Position numbers and translations under genes: made by a program. Below the pieces are notes generated by a model. That model was not told the origin of the DNA and ran no database searches. It saw only the letters and a list, made by a program, of their open reading frames with translations. From Christensenella sp. UBA1782 (GTDB lineage: Bacteria > Bacillota > Clostridia > Christensenellales > DTU072), in the NCBI GenBank assembly GCA_002315475.1, contig DCGI01000015.1:23418-51475 (forward strand): a DNA stretch of 28,058 bases, given 5' to 3'. Positions 1 to 6,900 of the stretch are shown piece after piece. Every line of letters starts with the position of its first letter. Position 1 is the stretch's first letter.

Positions 1-1155
1 GTGACGTATTTGTCGGTCAAGCGTCCCGAACCGCCCGTCGTCAAATATCATGCGCAAAAATATAAGGATTTCGTGGAAGAAGCCGCTCGGATTTATCCCG
101 ATCGCGTTCTCATGCCCAACGATCTGAACGCCTATATAGAATTTATGCACACCGAAAAAATGGATACCAACGCCATGCTTTTGGTGATGCAGTACTGTAA
201 AGATCTCGGCGGGGACAAAACGGGGACGAGATATGTGGTCGCCGTCGCCAAAGCTTGGGCGGAAAAAGGCTACCTCACCGAAAAGCAGGTCGCCGACCAT
301 ATCGCCGATTTGGAAAACAATAACGAAGAAATCCGCGCCGTCTTTAACGAGCTGGGCGTAAAACGCTCGGCGGGCATGGAAGACAGACAGGCGTATTACA
401 AATGGCAGGAATACGGTTTTACTTTGGACGCCGTTCTCACCGCCGCCCGTACCCGTAAAAAGAAAGGGGGTATGGAAAAACTGGACGCCTACATGGAAGA
501 ATTAAAACGAGCGGGTGCCGTCACGGGGGCCGAAATCCTCGCATACACCGAAAACAAAGAGAAGATTCATACCTTGACGGTGGATATTTGTAAAAATCTC
601 GGCGTCTATTACAGTACCACCGAGAACGTCGTCGACGTCTACGTCATGCCTTGGCTCAAGCAGGGTTTTGAAGAAAAAGCCTTGCTCAGAATTTCGGAAT
701 TTTGCTTTTTACGAAACGTTCACACCTTAGAAGTTATGCGGCAAATGGTGGAAAAAATGGCACAGGCGGGATTGTATACTTTTGACGAAATCGAGCGATA
801 CGTCGCCCGTCAGGTGGAAGCCGACGAGAAGATCAGAGCGGTCTATGCGGCGTGCGGATACATGGGTACCATCACCAACCGCGACAGAGAAAACTACCGA
901 ACGTGGTTGGAATGGGGATACGACGAACGGACGATTTTGGCAGTCGCTTCCCGTTATAACGGCACCACCTTCCCCATGCAATCCATCAGCAGAATCATGG
1001 GTTCGGCACATAATTGCGGCATCATGCAGGAAGAAGAAGTCATGCGTTTTGCGGACAAGAGCGGCGGTCGGGCGGAACAGGAAGAATACCAAAAGCATCA
1101 GTACTCCGAGGAGGAATTAAAGAGTGCTTTGGTGAACTTCGATAATTGGGAGTAA
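1..1155 (+). CDS. DnaD/DnaB_2-domain replication initiation protein, probably 5'-truncated by the window edge
   Basis: DnaD-family primosome protein, expected in the cytoplasm to help load the replicative helicase with the ATPase encoded next. The 384 visible residues show a repeated signature of the DnaD C-terminal (DnaB_2) domain: an aromatic-Trp-x-x-x-Gly-Phe/Tyr segment followed by a helix ending in K/R-x-x-Gly. Copies lie near residues 44-91 (AKAWAEKGYLT), 134-175 (KWQEYGF), 218-260 (PWLKQGF) and 301-342 (TWLEWGY), so about four units in tandem. The C-terminus ends in a YSEEELKSAL...NWE tail, as DnaD-like proteins often do. The frame is open from base 1, which reads GTG. No upstream ribosome site can be seen and no N-terminal winged helix is visible, so the true start probably lies upstream. 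It is followed after 3 bases by the DnaC-like gene. Family assignment is good; the exact orthologue (DnaD or DnaB) is not resolved. Confidence 0.8.
   Translation: MTYLSVKRPEPPVVKYHAQKYKDFVEEAARIYPDRVLMPNDLNAYIEFMHTEKMDTNAMLLVMQYCKDLGGDKTGTRYVVAVAKAWAEKGYLTEKQVADHIADLENNNEEIRAVFNELGVKRSAGMEDRQAYYKWQEYGFTLDAVLTAARTRKKKGGMEKLDAYMEELKRAGAVTGAEILAYTENKEKIHTLTVDICKNLGVYYSTTENVVDVYVMPWLKQGFEEKALLRISEFCFLRNVHTLEVMRQMVEKMAQAGLYTFDEIERYVARQVEADEKIRAVYAACGYMGTITNRDRENYRTWLEWGYDERTILAVASRYNGTTFPMQSISRIMGSAHNCGIMQEEEVMRFADKSGGRAEQEEYQKHQYSEEELKSALVNFDNWE
1148..1152 (+). promoter_or_regulatory. Ribosome binding site for the DnaC-like gene
   Basis: GGGAG lies in the last codons of the DnaD-like gene, 6 bases before the ATG at 1159. 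Its position inside the upstream reading frame suggests coupled translation and fixes the start of the DnaC-like gene. Confidence 0.75.
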
Positions 1156-1158
1156 ACT

Positions 1159-2064
1159 ATGAACAGTCGTGATAAAGCTTACGGGGTGATACGGAGTATT
1201 GCCCGTCGGAGAAAAGAAGAAAGACTTTCCGTCATCGAAGAACTGCGGAGGGACGAAATCTTCGACGCCTTATACCGCTCGATAAACAGTATCAAGTGGG
1301 ATATAGCCATGTCTTCGGAAACGTCCGAAAAGGATGCGTTACAAAACAGACTTTCGACGATGGAAACGAAAATGGCGGAGTTCATTCGCGAAAAAGGGTA
1401 TACCGAAGATATATTTTCGGATACCTATTCTTGCGAATTATGCCACGACACCGGAGTGTGCGAGGGCAAAATCTGCGTATGCGTGGAGCAGGAAAGAAAG
1501 AGAATAGAAATCGAAAGAAGCCCCCTTTTGAAAGGGGTGCCGGACGGGTATGACAAGATCGATTTTTCCTTCTACGGCGAACATGCGGATATGTACAAAA
1601 AATACGCGTCTTACGTAAGAACGAAGTTTGCCGAGGGGGAATTAAACTATACCGTTCTGTCCGGTAAAACGGGGACGGCAAAGACCTATCTTGCCTGTGT
1701 TTGCGCACGAAACATGATGGAAAAAGGACAGAGCGTTTCGGTCATAAATTCGTTACGCCTGAATAAAATATTTTTGGAATATCACTGTGCTTTTTTGGAA
1801 AACAAAGACGAGATTTGGGAGGAGGTTTTGCAACCCGACGTGTTGGTTGTGGACGACTTGGGCGTGGAGCAACTTTTGAATAACGTTACGCTCAATTACC
1901 TCTACGCCCTTTTAATCGAACGCATCGAGAAGAAGACGATTTTTACCACGAATTTGGACGTGCGAGAATTGGAAATCCGCTACGGACAGCGTATCGTCAG
2001 TCGTCTGTTGGATAAAAGAAAAGGGGCGGTTTTGCCCATTTCCGGCAGGGATTACAGATTGTAA
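1159..2064 (+). CDS. DnaC/DnaI-like AAA+ helicase loader with an N-terminal zinc-binding cluster
   Basis: ATPase of the DnaC/DnaI/IstB clade (301 aa), which loads the hexameric replicative helicase onto DNA together with DnaD/DnaB-type proteins. Residues 1-90 form a charged helical N-terminal region. A cysteine cluster follows (C92, C95, C101, C106, C108, with H96), like the zinc-binding segment of DnaI-type loaders. The AAA+ core has Walker A at 169-176 (GKTGTAKT, K175), Walker B at about 228-236 (VLVVDDLG, D232/D233), sensor 1 (TTN, 263-265) and the YGQRIVSRL segment (275-283, R282) that resembles box VII in this family. The Walker A motif carries Ala174 where Gly is usual (GxxGxGKT). The adjacent DnaD-like gene supports replication rather than an IstB transposition role; no transposase gene is present. 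Start ATG has a GGAG site 6 bases upstream. Confidence 0.9.
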   Translation: MNSRDKAYGVIRSIARRRKEERLSVIEELRRDEIFDALYRSINSIKWDIAMSSETSEKDALQNRLSTMETKMAEFIREKGYTEDIFSDTYSCELCHDTGVCEGKICVCVEQERKRIEIERSPLLKGVPDGYDKIDFSFYGEHADMYKKYASYVRTKFAEGELNYTVLSGKTGTAKTYLACVCARNMMEKGQSVSVINSLRLNKIFLEYHCAFLENKDEIWEEVLQPDVLVVDDLGVEQLLNNVTLNYLYALLIERIEKKTIFTTNLDVRELEIRYGQRIVSRLLDKRKGAVLPISGRDYRL

Positions 2065-2067
2065 AAA

Positions 2068-2073
2068 AAGGAG
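2068..2073 (+). promoter_or_regulatory. Ribosome binding site for the LOG-like gene
   Basis: AAGGAG lies 4 bases before the ATG at 2078, in the 13-base gap after the DnaC-like gene, and supports that start. Confidence 0.75.
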
Positions 2074-2077
2074 AAAA

Positions 2078-2638
2078 ATGAAAAAAATCATAGCGGTATT
2101 GGGTAACGCTACCATTCAAAATCAAGAACAATACGACTTGGCTTTTTCGGTGGGAAAAGCCGTTGTGGACGGGGGATACCGTATGCAGACGGGCGGTCTT
2201 TCGGGGGTAATGGAAGCGGCAAGTGCCGGTGCGAAGTCCTCCCAAAACTATCGGGAAGGGGACGTTATCGCTTTGCTCCCCACGTTCGGGACGGACACCG
2301 CCAACAAGTACGCCGATATTCTGATTCCGACGGGGTTGGATATTCTCCGAAACGTTCTCGTTGCCAACGCCTATGCGGTGATTGCGGTCGGCGGCGGTGC
2401 GGGAACCCTTTGCGAAATAGCCAATGCGTGGGCGATGAAGCGCTTGATTGTCGGCATGGTCGGCGTGGGCGGTTGGTCGGAAAAACTTGCGGGACAAAGG
2501 GTGGATGAAAGAATCCGCTACGAAAATATTCCCGAAGACTGCGTCTATCCCGCCAAAACGGCGGAAGAAGCCATGCGCTATATAGAAAAGTATATCGACC
2601 GCTATACCCTTCGACATACGGGGATCGGCAGATTATGA
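2078..2638 (+). CDS. LOG / TIGR00725-like Rossmann-fold protein (lysine decarboxylase-like superfamily)
   Basis: Protein of 186 aa in the SLOG/LOG superfamily. It opens with a beta strand and glycine turn (KKIIAVLGN), has a TGGLSGVMEAASAGA segment at about residues 38-52, and a second nucleotide-binding stretch at about 91-114 (RNVLVANAYAVIAVGGGAGT followed by LCEI). The GGGAGT-x-x-E113 block is the counterpart of PGGxGTxxE in LOG proteins, which in characterised members cleave cytokinin-type nucleoside monophosphates to base and ribose 5-phosphate. The first Pro is replaced by Gly and the sequence fits the TIGR00725 subgroup better than true LOGs, so the substrate is uncertain. Length is normal for the family. 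Its stop overlaps the next start (ATGA, 2635-2638), pointing to coupled expression with the phosphatase. Confidence 0.8.
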   Translation: MKKIIAVLGNATIQNQEQYDLAFSVGKAVVDGGYRMQTGGLSGVMEAASAGAKSSQNYREGDVIALLPTFGTDTANKYADILIPTGLDILRNVLVANAYAVIAVGGGAGTLCEIANAWAMKRLIVGMVGVGGWSEKLAGQRVDERIRYENIPEDCVYPAKTAEEAMRYIEKYIDRYTLRHTGIGRL

Positions 2639-3375
2639 AGTACTCCGCTATCTTTTGGGACTGGAACGGAACCCTTTTGGACGACTGCGAGTTCAACCTT
2701 TTTTGCATGAACGAGATGCTCCGTAAGAGAGGTATCGAAAAGGTATCGCTGGAAAAATATCGAGATTCTTTCGGCTTTCCCATAGCCGATTTTTATCGAA
2801 AAATCGGAGTGGATTTACGTGCGAACGACTATGCCGAACTTGCCGAAGAATATGCGTGCCTCTACAAGTCCGGTCGAGATATTCCCTTGCGAAAAGGGGC
2901 GAAAGAAGCCCTCGCCGTCTACCGTGATAAGAAAATTCCCCAGTATATTTTAAGCGCCAGCGAAAAGAATCTTCTTACGGAATCGTTGGAAAAGTACGGA
3001 ATTTCCAAGTATTTCGTAGACGTCATTGCATTGGATAATTACCTTGCGGAAGGAAAAACGGAGCTGGCTCGGAGTTACTGTTTGTCCCATAATTTGAACG
3101 GAAAGGCAATTATGGTGGGAGATACCTATCATGATTTTGAAACGGCTTCCGCACTCGGATGGGATTGCCTTTTGCTGACGGGAGGGCATAGTTCGGAATC
3201 GATTTTGCAAAAAGCAGCCGTTCCGACGGTGTCCGCACCGAACGAAACGTACCCCTACATTCTGCAATCGGGACGGGGAGAACGTGTCGTTAAGGGGGTT
3301 GACTATGCCTTTGTTACGGCTTATAAAACGTTTTACGACGATTTGAAAAATACCAACAAAACGGAAGATTGGTGA
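2635..3375 (+). CDS. HAD-superfamily hydrolase, phosphoglycolate phosphatase-like
   Basis: Cytoplasmic HAD phosphatase of 246 aa. Motif I is FWDWNGTLLDD (nucleophile D9, with N11 where the canonical DxDGT has the acid/base Asp). A helical cap runs through about residues 18-85. Motif II is the Ser in ILSAS (about S107), motif III is probably K141 (EGKTELA), and motif IV is MVGDTYHDFETA (D163 and D167). This is the layout of the phosphoglycolate phosphatase/beta-phosphoglucomutase subgroup (C1 cap). The DWNGT form of motif I recurs in a subset of HAD proteins, so it does not by itself mean loss of activity. The substrate cannot be predicted. About 30 extra residues follow the core and end in a polar NTNKTEDW tail. 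The ATG overlaps the stop of the LOG-like gene by four bases. It is the last gene of the operon; a terminator begins 32 bases after its stop codon. Confidence 0.85.
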   Translation: MKYSAIFWDWNGTLLDDCEFNLFCMNEMLRKRGIEKVSLEKYRDSFGFPIADFYRKIGVDLRANDYAELAEEYACLYKSGRDIPLRKGAKEALAVYRDKKIPQYILSASEKNLLTESLEKYGISKYFVDVIALDNYLAEGKTELARSYCLSHNLNGKAIMVGDTYHDFETASALGWDCLLLTGGHSSESILQKAAVPTVSAPNETYPYILQSGRGERVVKGVDYAFVTAYKTFYDDLKNTNKTEDW

Positions 3376-3406
3376 TAAACGGGATAGCAATATGCTTTTT
3401 TCGGTA

Positions 3407-3442
3407 ACCCGTATCGACATTTCTCGGTACGGGTATTTTTTT
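3407..3442 (+). terminator. Strong intrinsic terminator of the replication/LOG/HAD operon
   Basis: An 11-pair stem (ACCCGTATCGA against TCGGTACGGGT, one G-U pair) closes a 6-base loop (CATTTC). It is followed by one A and seven T residues (3436-3442). It starts 32 bases after the HAD stop codon, as expected for the end of the operon. Confidence 0.92.
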
Positions 3443-3454
3443 GGGTGCGGATAG

Positions 3455-3494
3455 CTTTTCTCCTTTGTACTCGACGGGAAAAGGGTATTTTTTT
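3455..3494 (+). terminator. Possible second terminator-like hairpin
   Basis: CTTTTC-t-CC (3455-3463) can pair with GGGAAAAG (3476-3483), giving 8 pairs with one bulged T and a 12-base loop. Four bases later there is a run of seven T residues (3488-3494). The stem is weaker than the first and is separated from the T run, so it may be only a backup or a decayed copy. Confidence 0.4.
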
Positions 3495-3581
3495 CGAAGC
3501 CGACGGCAGAAAAAAGAACAATCAAAAACGGGAGAAACTTTCTCGGATTTTTGCCGAAAGAAAGCCTCCGAAATTTTGCCG

Positions 3582-3610
3582 AAAGTCCGAAAAACGAAAG
3601 AACGGACTTT
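3582..3610 (+). other. Perfect 8-bp inverted repeat of unknown role
   Basis: AAAGTCCG (3582-3589) and CGGACTTT (3603-3610) flank a 13-base A-rich loop. The following T run is only four bases with the stem included, so termination is doubtful. It could equally be an operator, an RNA element or chance in a G/A-rich stretch. Confidence 0.35.
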
Positions 3611-3720
3611 TCGAAAAATCGGTCTTTTTGAAGAACGGAATTTTTCATAATTTTGTAAAAAACAGAACGGATTAGATTTTTACGTTTTTTGTGAAAACGC
3701 ACTTAAATTTCGGATAAATT

Positions 3721-3793
3721 TTGCGCCTTTTTTTCTTAAAAAATACATATAATTTTTTATTTGCTTGACATACGCACGCATAAGGCGTATAAT
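3721..3793 (+). promoter_or_regulatory. Consensus sigma-A promoter with UP-like tract for the giant lipoprotein gene
   Basis: TTGACA (3765-3770) and TATAAT (3788-3793) match the -35 and -10 consensus exactly, with the optimal 17-base spacer. The 40 bases upstream are almost pure A/T with phased T and A runs (3728-3762), like an UP element. Transcription should start near 3800, giving a leader of about 95 bases. An inverted repeat TACGC-N9-GCGTA (3771-3775 and 3785-3789) fills the spacer and touches the -10 box, where a repressor could bind. The match and position are seen in the sequence; strength and repression are inferred. Confidence 0.92.
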
Positions 3794-3804
3794 GTACGTG
3801 ATAC

Positions 3805-3828
3805 AAAGGGGCATACTATACCCTTTTT
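3805..3828 (+). promoter_or_regulatory. Potential leader hairpin followed by T run
   Basis: AAAGGG (3805-3810) and CCCTTT (3821-3826) can pair across a 10-base loop, and the T run continues to 3828. It lies within about 10 bases of the predicted transcript start. It could stabilise the 5' end or act as a weak attenuator, but the stem is short. Confidence 0.3.
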
Positions 3829-3850
3829 CAAAAAATTCAAATTCAATACT

Positions 3851-3877
3851 CGTCCCCCTTGAGGCTGATACGGGACG
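3851..3877 (+). promoter_or_regulatory. Potential leader hairpin just upstream of the ribosome site
   Basis: CGTCCC (3851-3856) pairs with GGGACG (3872-3877) around a 15-base loop, ending 6 bases before the GGAG ribosome site. It could modulate access to the start. I do not recognise it as a known riboswitch class. Confidence 0.35.
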
Positions 3878-3883
3878 GGAAAC

Positions 3884-3887
3884 GGAG
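3884..3887 (+). promoter_or_regulatory. Ribosome binding site of the giant gene
   Basis: GGAG lies 8 bases before the ATG at 3896. An earlier ATG at 3888 directly abuts the GGAG and reads M-R-K-stop, its TGA overlapping the real start as ATGA. The ribosome site therefore favours 3896, which also yields an intact signal peptide. Confidence 0.75.
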
Positions 3888-3895
3888 ATGAGAAA

Positions 3896-3970
3896 ATGAG
3901 AAAAGACAAACTTCTTAAGATCGCCATTTTGGTACTTTGCTTGGTACTGGCTTTTTGCATCGTGGCTTGT
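3896..3970 (+). other. Lipoprotein signal peptide with lipobox
   Basis: Residues 1-25 have a basic n-region (R2, K3, K5, K8), a hydrophobic h-region (about 9-23) and the lipobox I22-V23-A24-C25. Cys25 is encoded at 3968-3970. This predicts diacylglyceryl transfer and signal peptidase II cleavage before Cys25, leaving the protein tethered to the outer leaflet of the membrane. Confidence 0.9.
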
Positions 3971-6900
3971 ACGGAAAGAGTTTCCGACGATCCGACCGAC
4001 GATGACGGAAACGATTCGACGAGGACGGAAGACAATACGAGCTATTCCGAAAAAGTCAAGATGACGCCGGCGTTCCAGACGATAGAAGAATCCATGAGTT
4101 ATTTGGACGATACCGTTTATACCGATCCGCAATGGTTCTGTATCGATACCACGTTCGTCCTGAACTACAACGCGTACAACAAGAAGGACGACGGTACCTA
4201 CATGACCAAAGACGTCGTCGGCGGCAGAAAGAAAGCCGTCTATCTCAGTATTACCATTGACGCCAATATCAGCCTCACCGATAACAGCAAGAGCGTCGTA
4301 TTTTTCGAAGTCAACGAAATGACGACGGGTGTGACGGTGCTCGGCGTGTATTACTACGAATCCACGCTGTATACCAACTTTGCGGGAAAGAAGTATTACG
4401 CCGAACAAATCAACATGACCGCCGTCGGCAAACTCCTTACCGAGCTTCTTGCCATCGGCACCGACGACGAAATCAATATCGTGGAAATCGTCGGAAACTT
4501 CTTACAAGCCACCACGCCGCCTATCAACATCGCCATCGGTAACGCCACGATGGATATTTCTTCGGTGTTCGGTACCGTTTGGGACAGCTTGCTCTTTGAT
4601 AACACCTTCATCATCAGCTACAGCTCCGATATGTACACCTATTCCAGTTTGGACGAAGGCGTCATGACGAAGCACAGCGTACCGAAATATCAATACGTCA
4701 ACGAATATTTCCAACTCAATAAATTTTTGTCGATGATTTCGGAAGGCGTCATCGATTTAGGTATCGCACAGATAGAAATTTCTTGGACGAAGTTCGGTTT
4801 GCCCGACATTGACCAATTCTTGGAAGATACCATCGGTTTCAGCTTGCGGAGTATTCAGCAGAGGGATTGGCCGACCATTTCCTGCCCCGTCTATGCGATA
4901 GCGGAAATGCAGAAGGTGGAAAAAGACGGTACGGACGAATACGTTTACGTCTTTAACGGCTTCGGTATCGGTGCTACGGCGGCAAACGGAGAATTCGATT
5001 TCAAACTGGAAACCACGCCGTTTATTTTCGGGCCCAGAGGGAACGAAAAGGGTGACGACGTTTCCCTCGTGTCGATGAACCTCGCCGGCTATTCGTTCGG
5101 TACTTCCGGTAAAGGCAAGATTTACGAAAAAGCAAGTTTGACCAACTTGGAAGCCAATTTCCGCATGACGGTGGATACGCAGGGCGACGATAAGTTTACC
5201 GTAGGCGACCTTACCGGGAACCTGTTCAGCTTGGGCGGTTTGGAAGAACTGCCTATCGTCATGGACAGCGGCACGAAATACACCTTCGACGTTAAACTCG
5301 CCGCATCCGTAGACCTGTTCGATAACGCCAATAACTATTTGCAACTGACGTATAAATATAACCAAAAAGAGGTCGTTTCTCTTTATCTTGCCCCCGATTT
5401 CGACCAAAAAACGGTGGGTGATACCGTCTATACGTTCAATACGTTGTATTTGGACTGTCATAATCTGACCAGCGGCGGGCAGGAATTGTTCCCCAATACC
5501 AAACTGGAAAGAATCAATTTGACCGACACGTTGACGGGTATGCTCGGAGAAACCTTGATGCTCTATATCGATCCGTATCGAGGGGATACCACCGCTTCGA
5601 GAAACGGAGCCGCGAGCGTGAAGAACGCGGCGACCGAAACCAAAATAGAAGCGGGTTCGGGATTCAATTTCATGAAAGTTCTCGAAATGATTATTACGAG
5701 AAACGAAGACGATACGGGGTATCGCTATATCGACATTCCGAACAAGGAAAGTCGTATTTTGTCTTTGCATTTCGATAACTACGGACTCAACTATTTGTTG
5801 TCCATGTTCTTGGGCGGCATGACGCTCGTAGACGACGGCAACGGGAATCTGAGCTATAAAGGGGGATTAGGCTTCAAGAACCTCGAGTTCTCGATGGACT
5901 TCTCCAAACCGTTAAGCTCCATAGAACTCGCCGTGAACGTTACCGACAACACCACTTTGTCCTTCTCTATCGGCTCTCGTAACGAGGACGGCACCTATAA
6001 TACCGGTATTTCTTATTTCAAGATGCCCGACTTCGATATGTCGGCTTTGGGTTTGGATGAGAATCTTCGTGCTTCGAGTACCGAAGCCAAAACCGCCGCC
6101 GTCGCTCTCCGTTCGCAATACAAACCGTTGGATACCTCTTTGAGCTATACGGCGACCGTCAAAGGCGACCTTGCCATCGGTTCCAATGCCGGTACGAGCA
6201 TCAATTTGGACGCTTTGATCGGTATGCTTTCGCAAGACCTTCTTGCCTCATTCGGTATTCAGTCGACCAGCGCACTCCGCATCGGGTACGAAATTCAGCT
6301 CGGTTTCGCTCTCATCAACATGAGCCAAACGACCTTAATCGTAGACTTGTATCTTCTGAACGAAGAAGGCGACCAAATCCACGAAGGAAGTCCGTTTATC
6401 GAGTTGTATTACAGAGGACAGGAAGATACCTTGTACGTCAATACGCAGGTAGACGAAGAATGGGACTTCGTCACGCAGTTCCACGATCAGATGAATCTGA
6501 CCAAAATTATTACCGGCAGTATTCCTAAATTCGCCGTTTCGGAATTGGGTATCGCCTCTTTGCTGAGCGGTTTCAGCATGGATATAAACGATTTGTACAG
6601 TCTCGTCGGCGTCATGAACGGTGCGGCGTTGCACTTCAATAACGACACCTTTAACGCCCCCGCTTCGTCGGATACCGTCGAAGTCAACGTACAGAACGAA
6701 GGGAACGCCGTTTCCTTAATCGGTAGTGCCATTCAATCGGTTACCATCGACGACGGCGTACTCGGCGTGGTCGTCAACCAAGCCATTCTGAATATCGTGG
6801 GCGGCATGATAAGCTCGGGCTTGAACGGCGGCTTGCCGTTGGTGCATGCGGGTGCCGAAGTGCATTTGGGTACCGCTTATAAGAAGACGGAAAACGGAGA

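Larger units (their letters stand above)
3376..3895. other. 520-base non-coding regulatory gap
   Basis: No convincing gene. Short open frames at 3441-3675 translate to Lys/Arg/Glu-rich low-complexity sequence, overlap the hairpins and lack ribosome sites. The interval contains, in order: a terminator, a second terminator-like hairpin, an unassigned hairpin, an AT-rich tract, a promoter and a leader. No tRNA or other structured RNA was recognised. Confidence 0.7.

Noticed and set aside
1159..2064. DnaC-like ATPase as an IstB transposition helper
   Set aside because: No transposase gene or inverted ends are present, and the DnaD-like neighbour and zinc cluster fit a replicative helicase loader.
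3441..3675. Two short overlapping plus-strand open frames in the intergenic gap
   Set aside because: They overlap terminator hairpins, encode Lys/Arg/Glu-rich low-complexity sequence, and lack ribosome binding sites.
2950..3702. Minus-strand open frame of 250 codons across the HAD gene and the gap
   Set aside because: It overlaps a clear HAD coding region and the terminator, and its translation is basic and featureless.
3800..3895. Leader as a c-di-GMP or other known riboswitch
   Set aside because: The short GC pairings do not match the conserved cores I know, and the leader is too short for most classes.
3888..3899. ATG at 3888 as the start of the giant gene
   Set aside because: It reads M-R-K-stop and directly abuts the ribosome site. 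The ATG at 3896 has proper spacing and an intact signal peptide.
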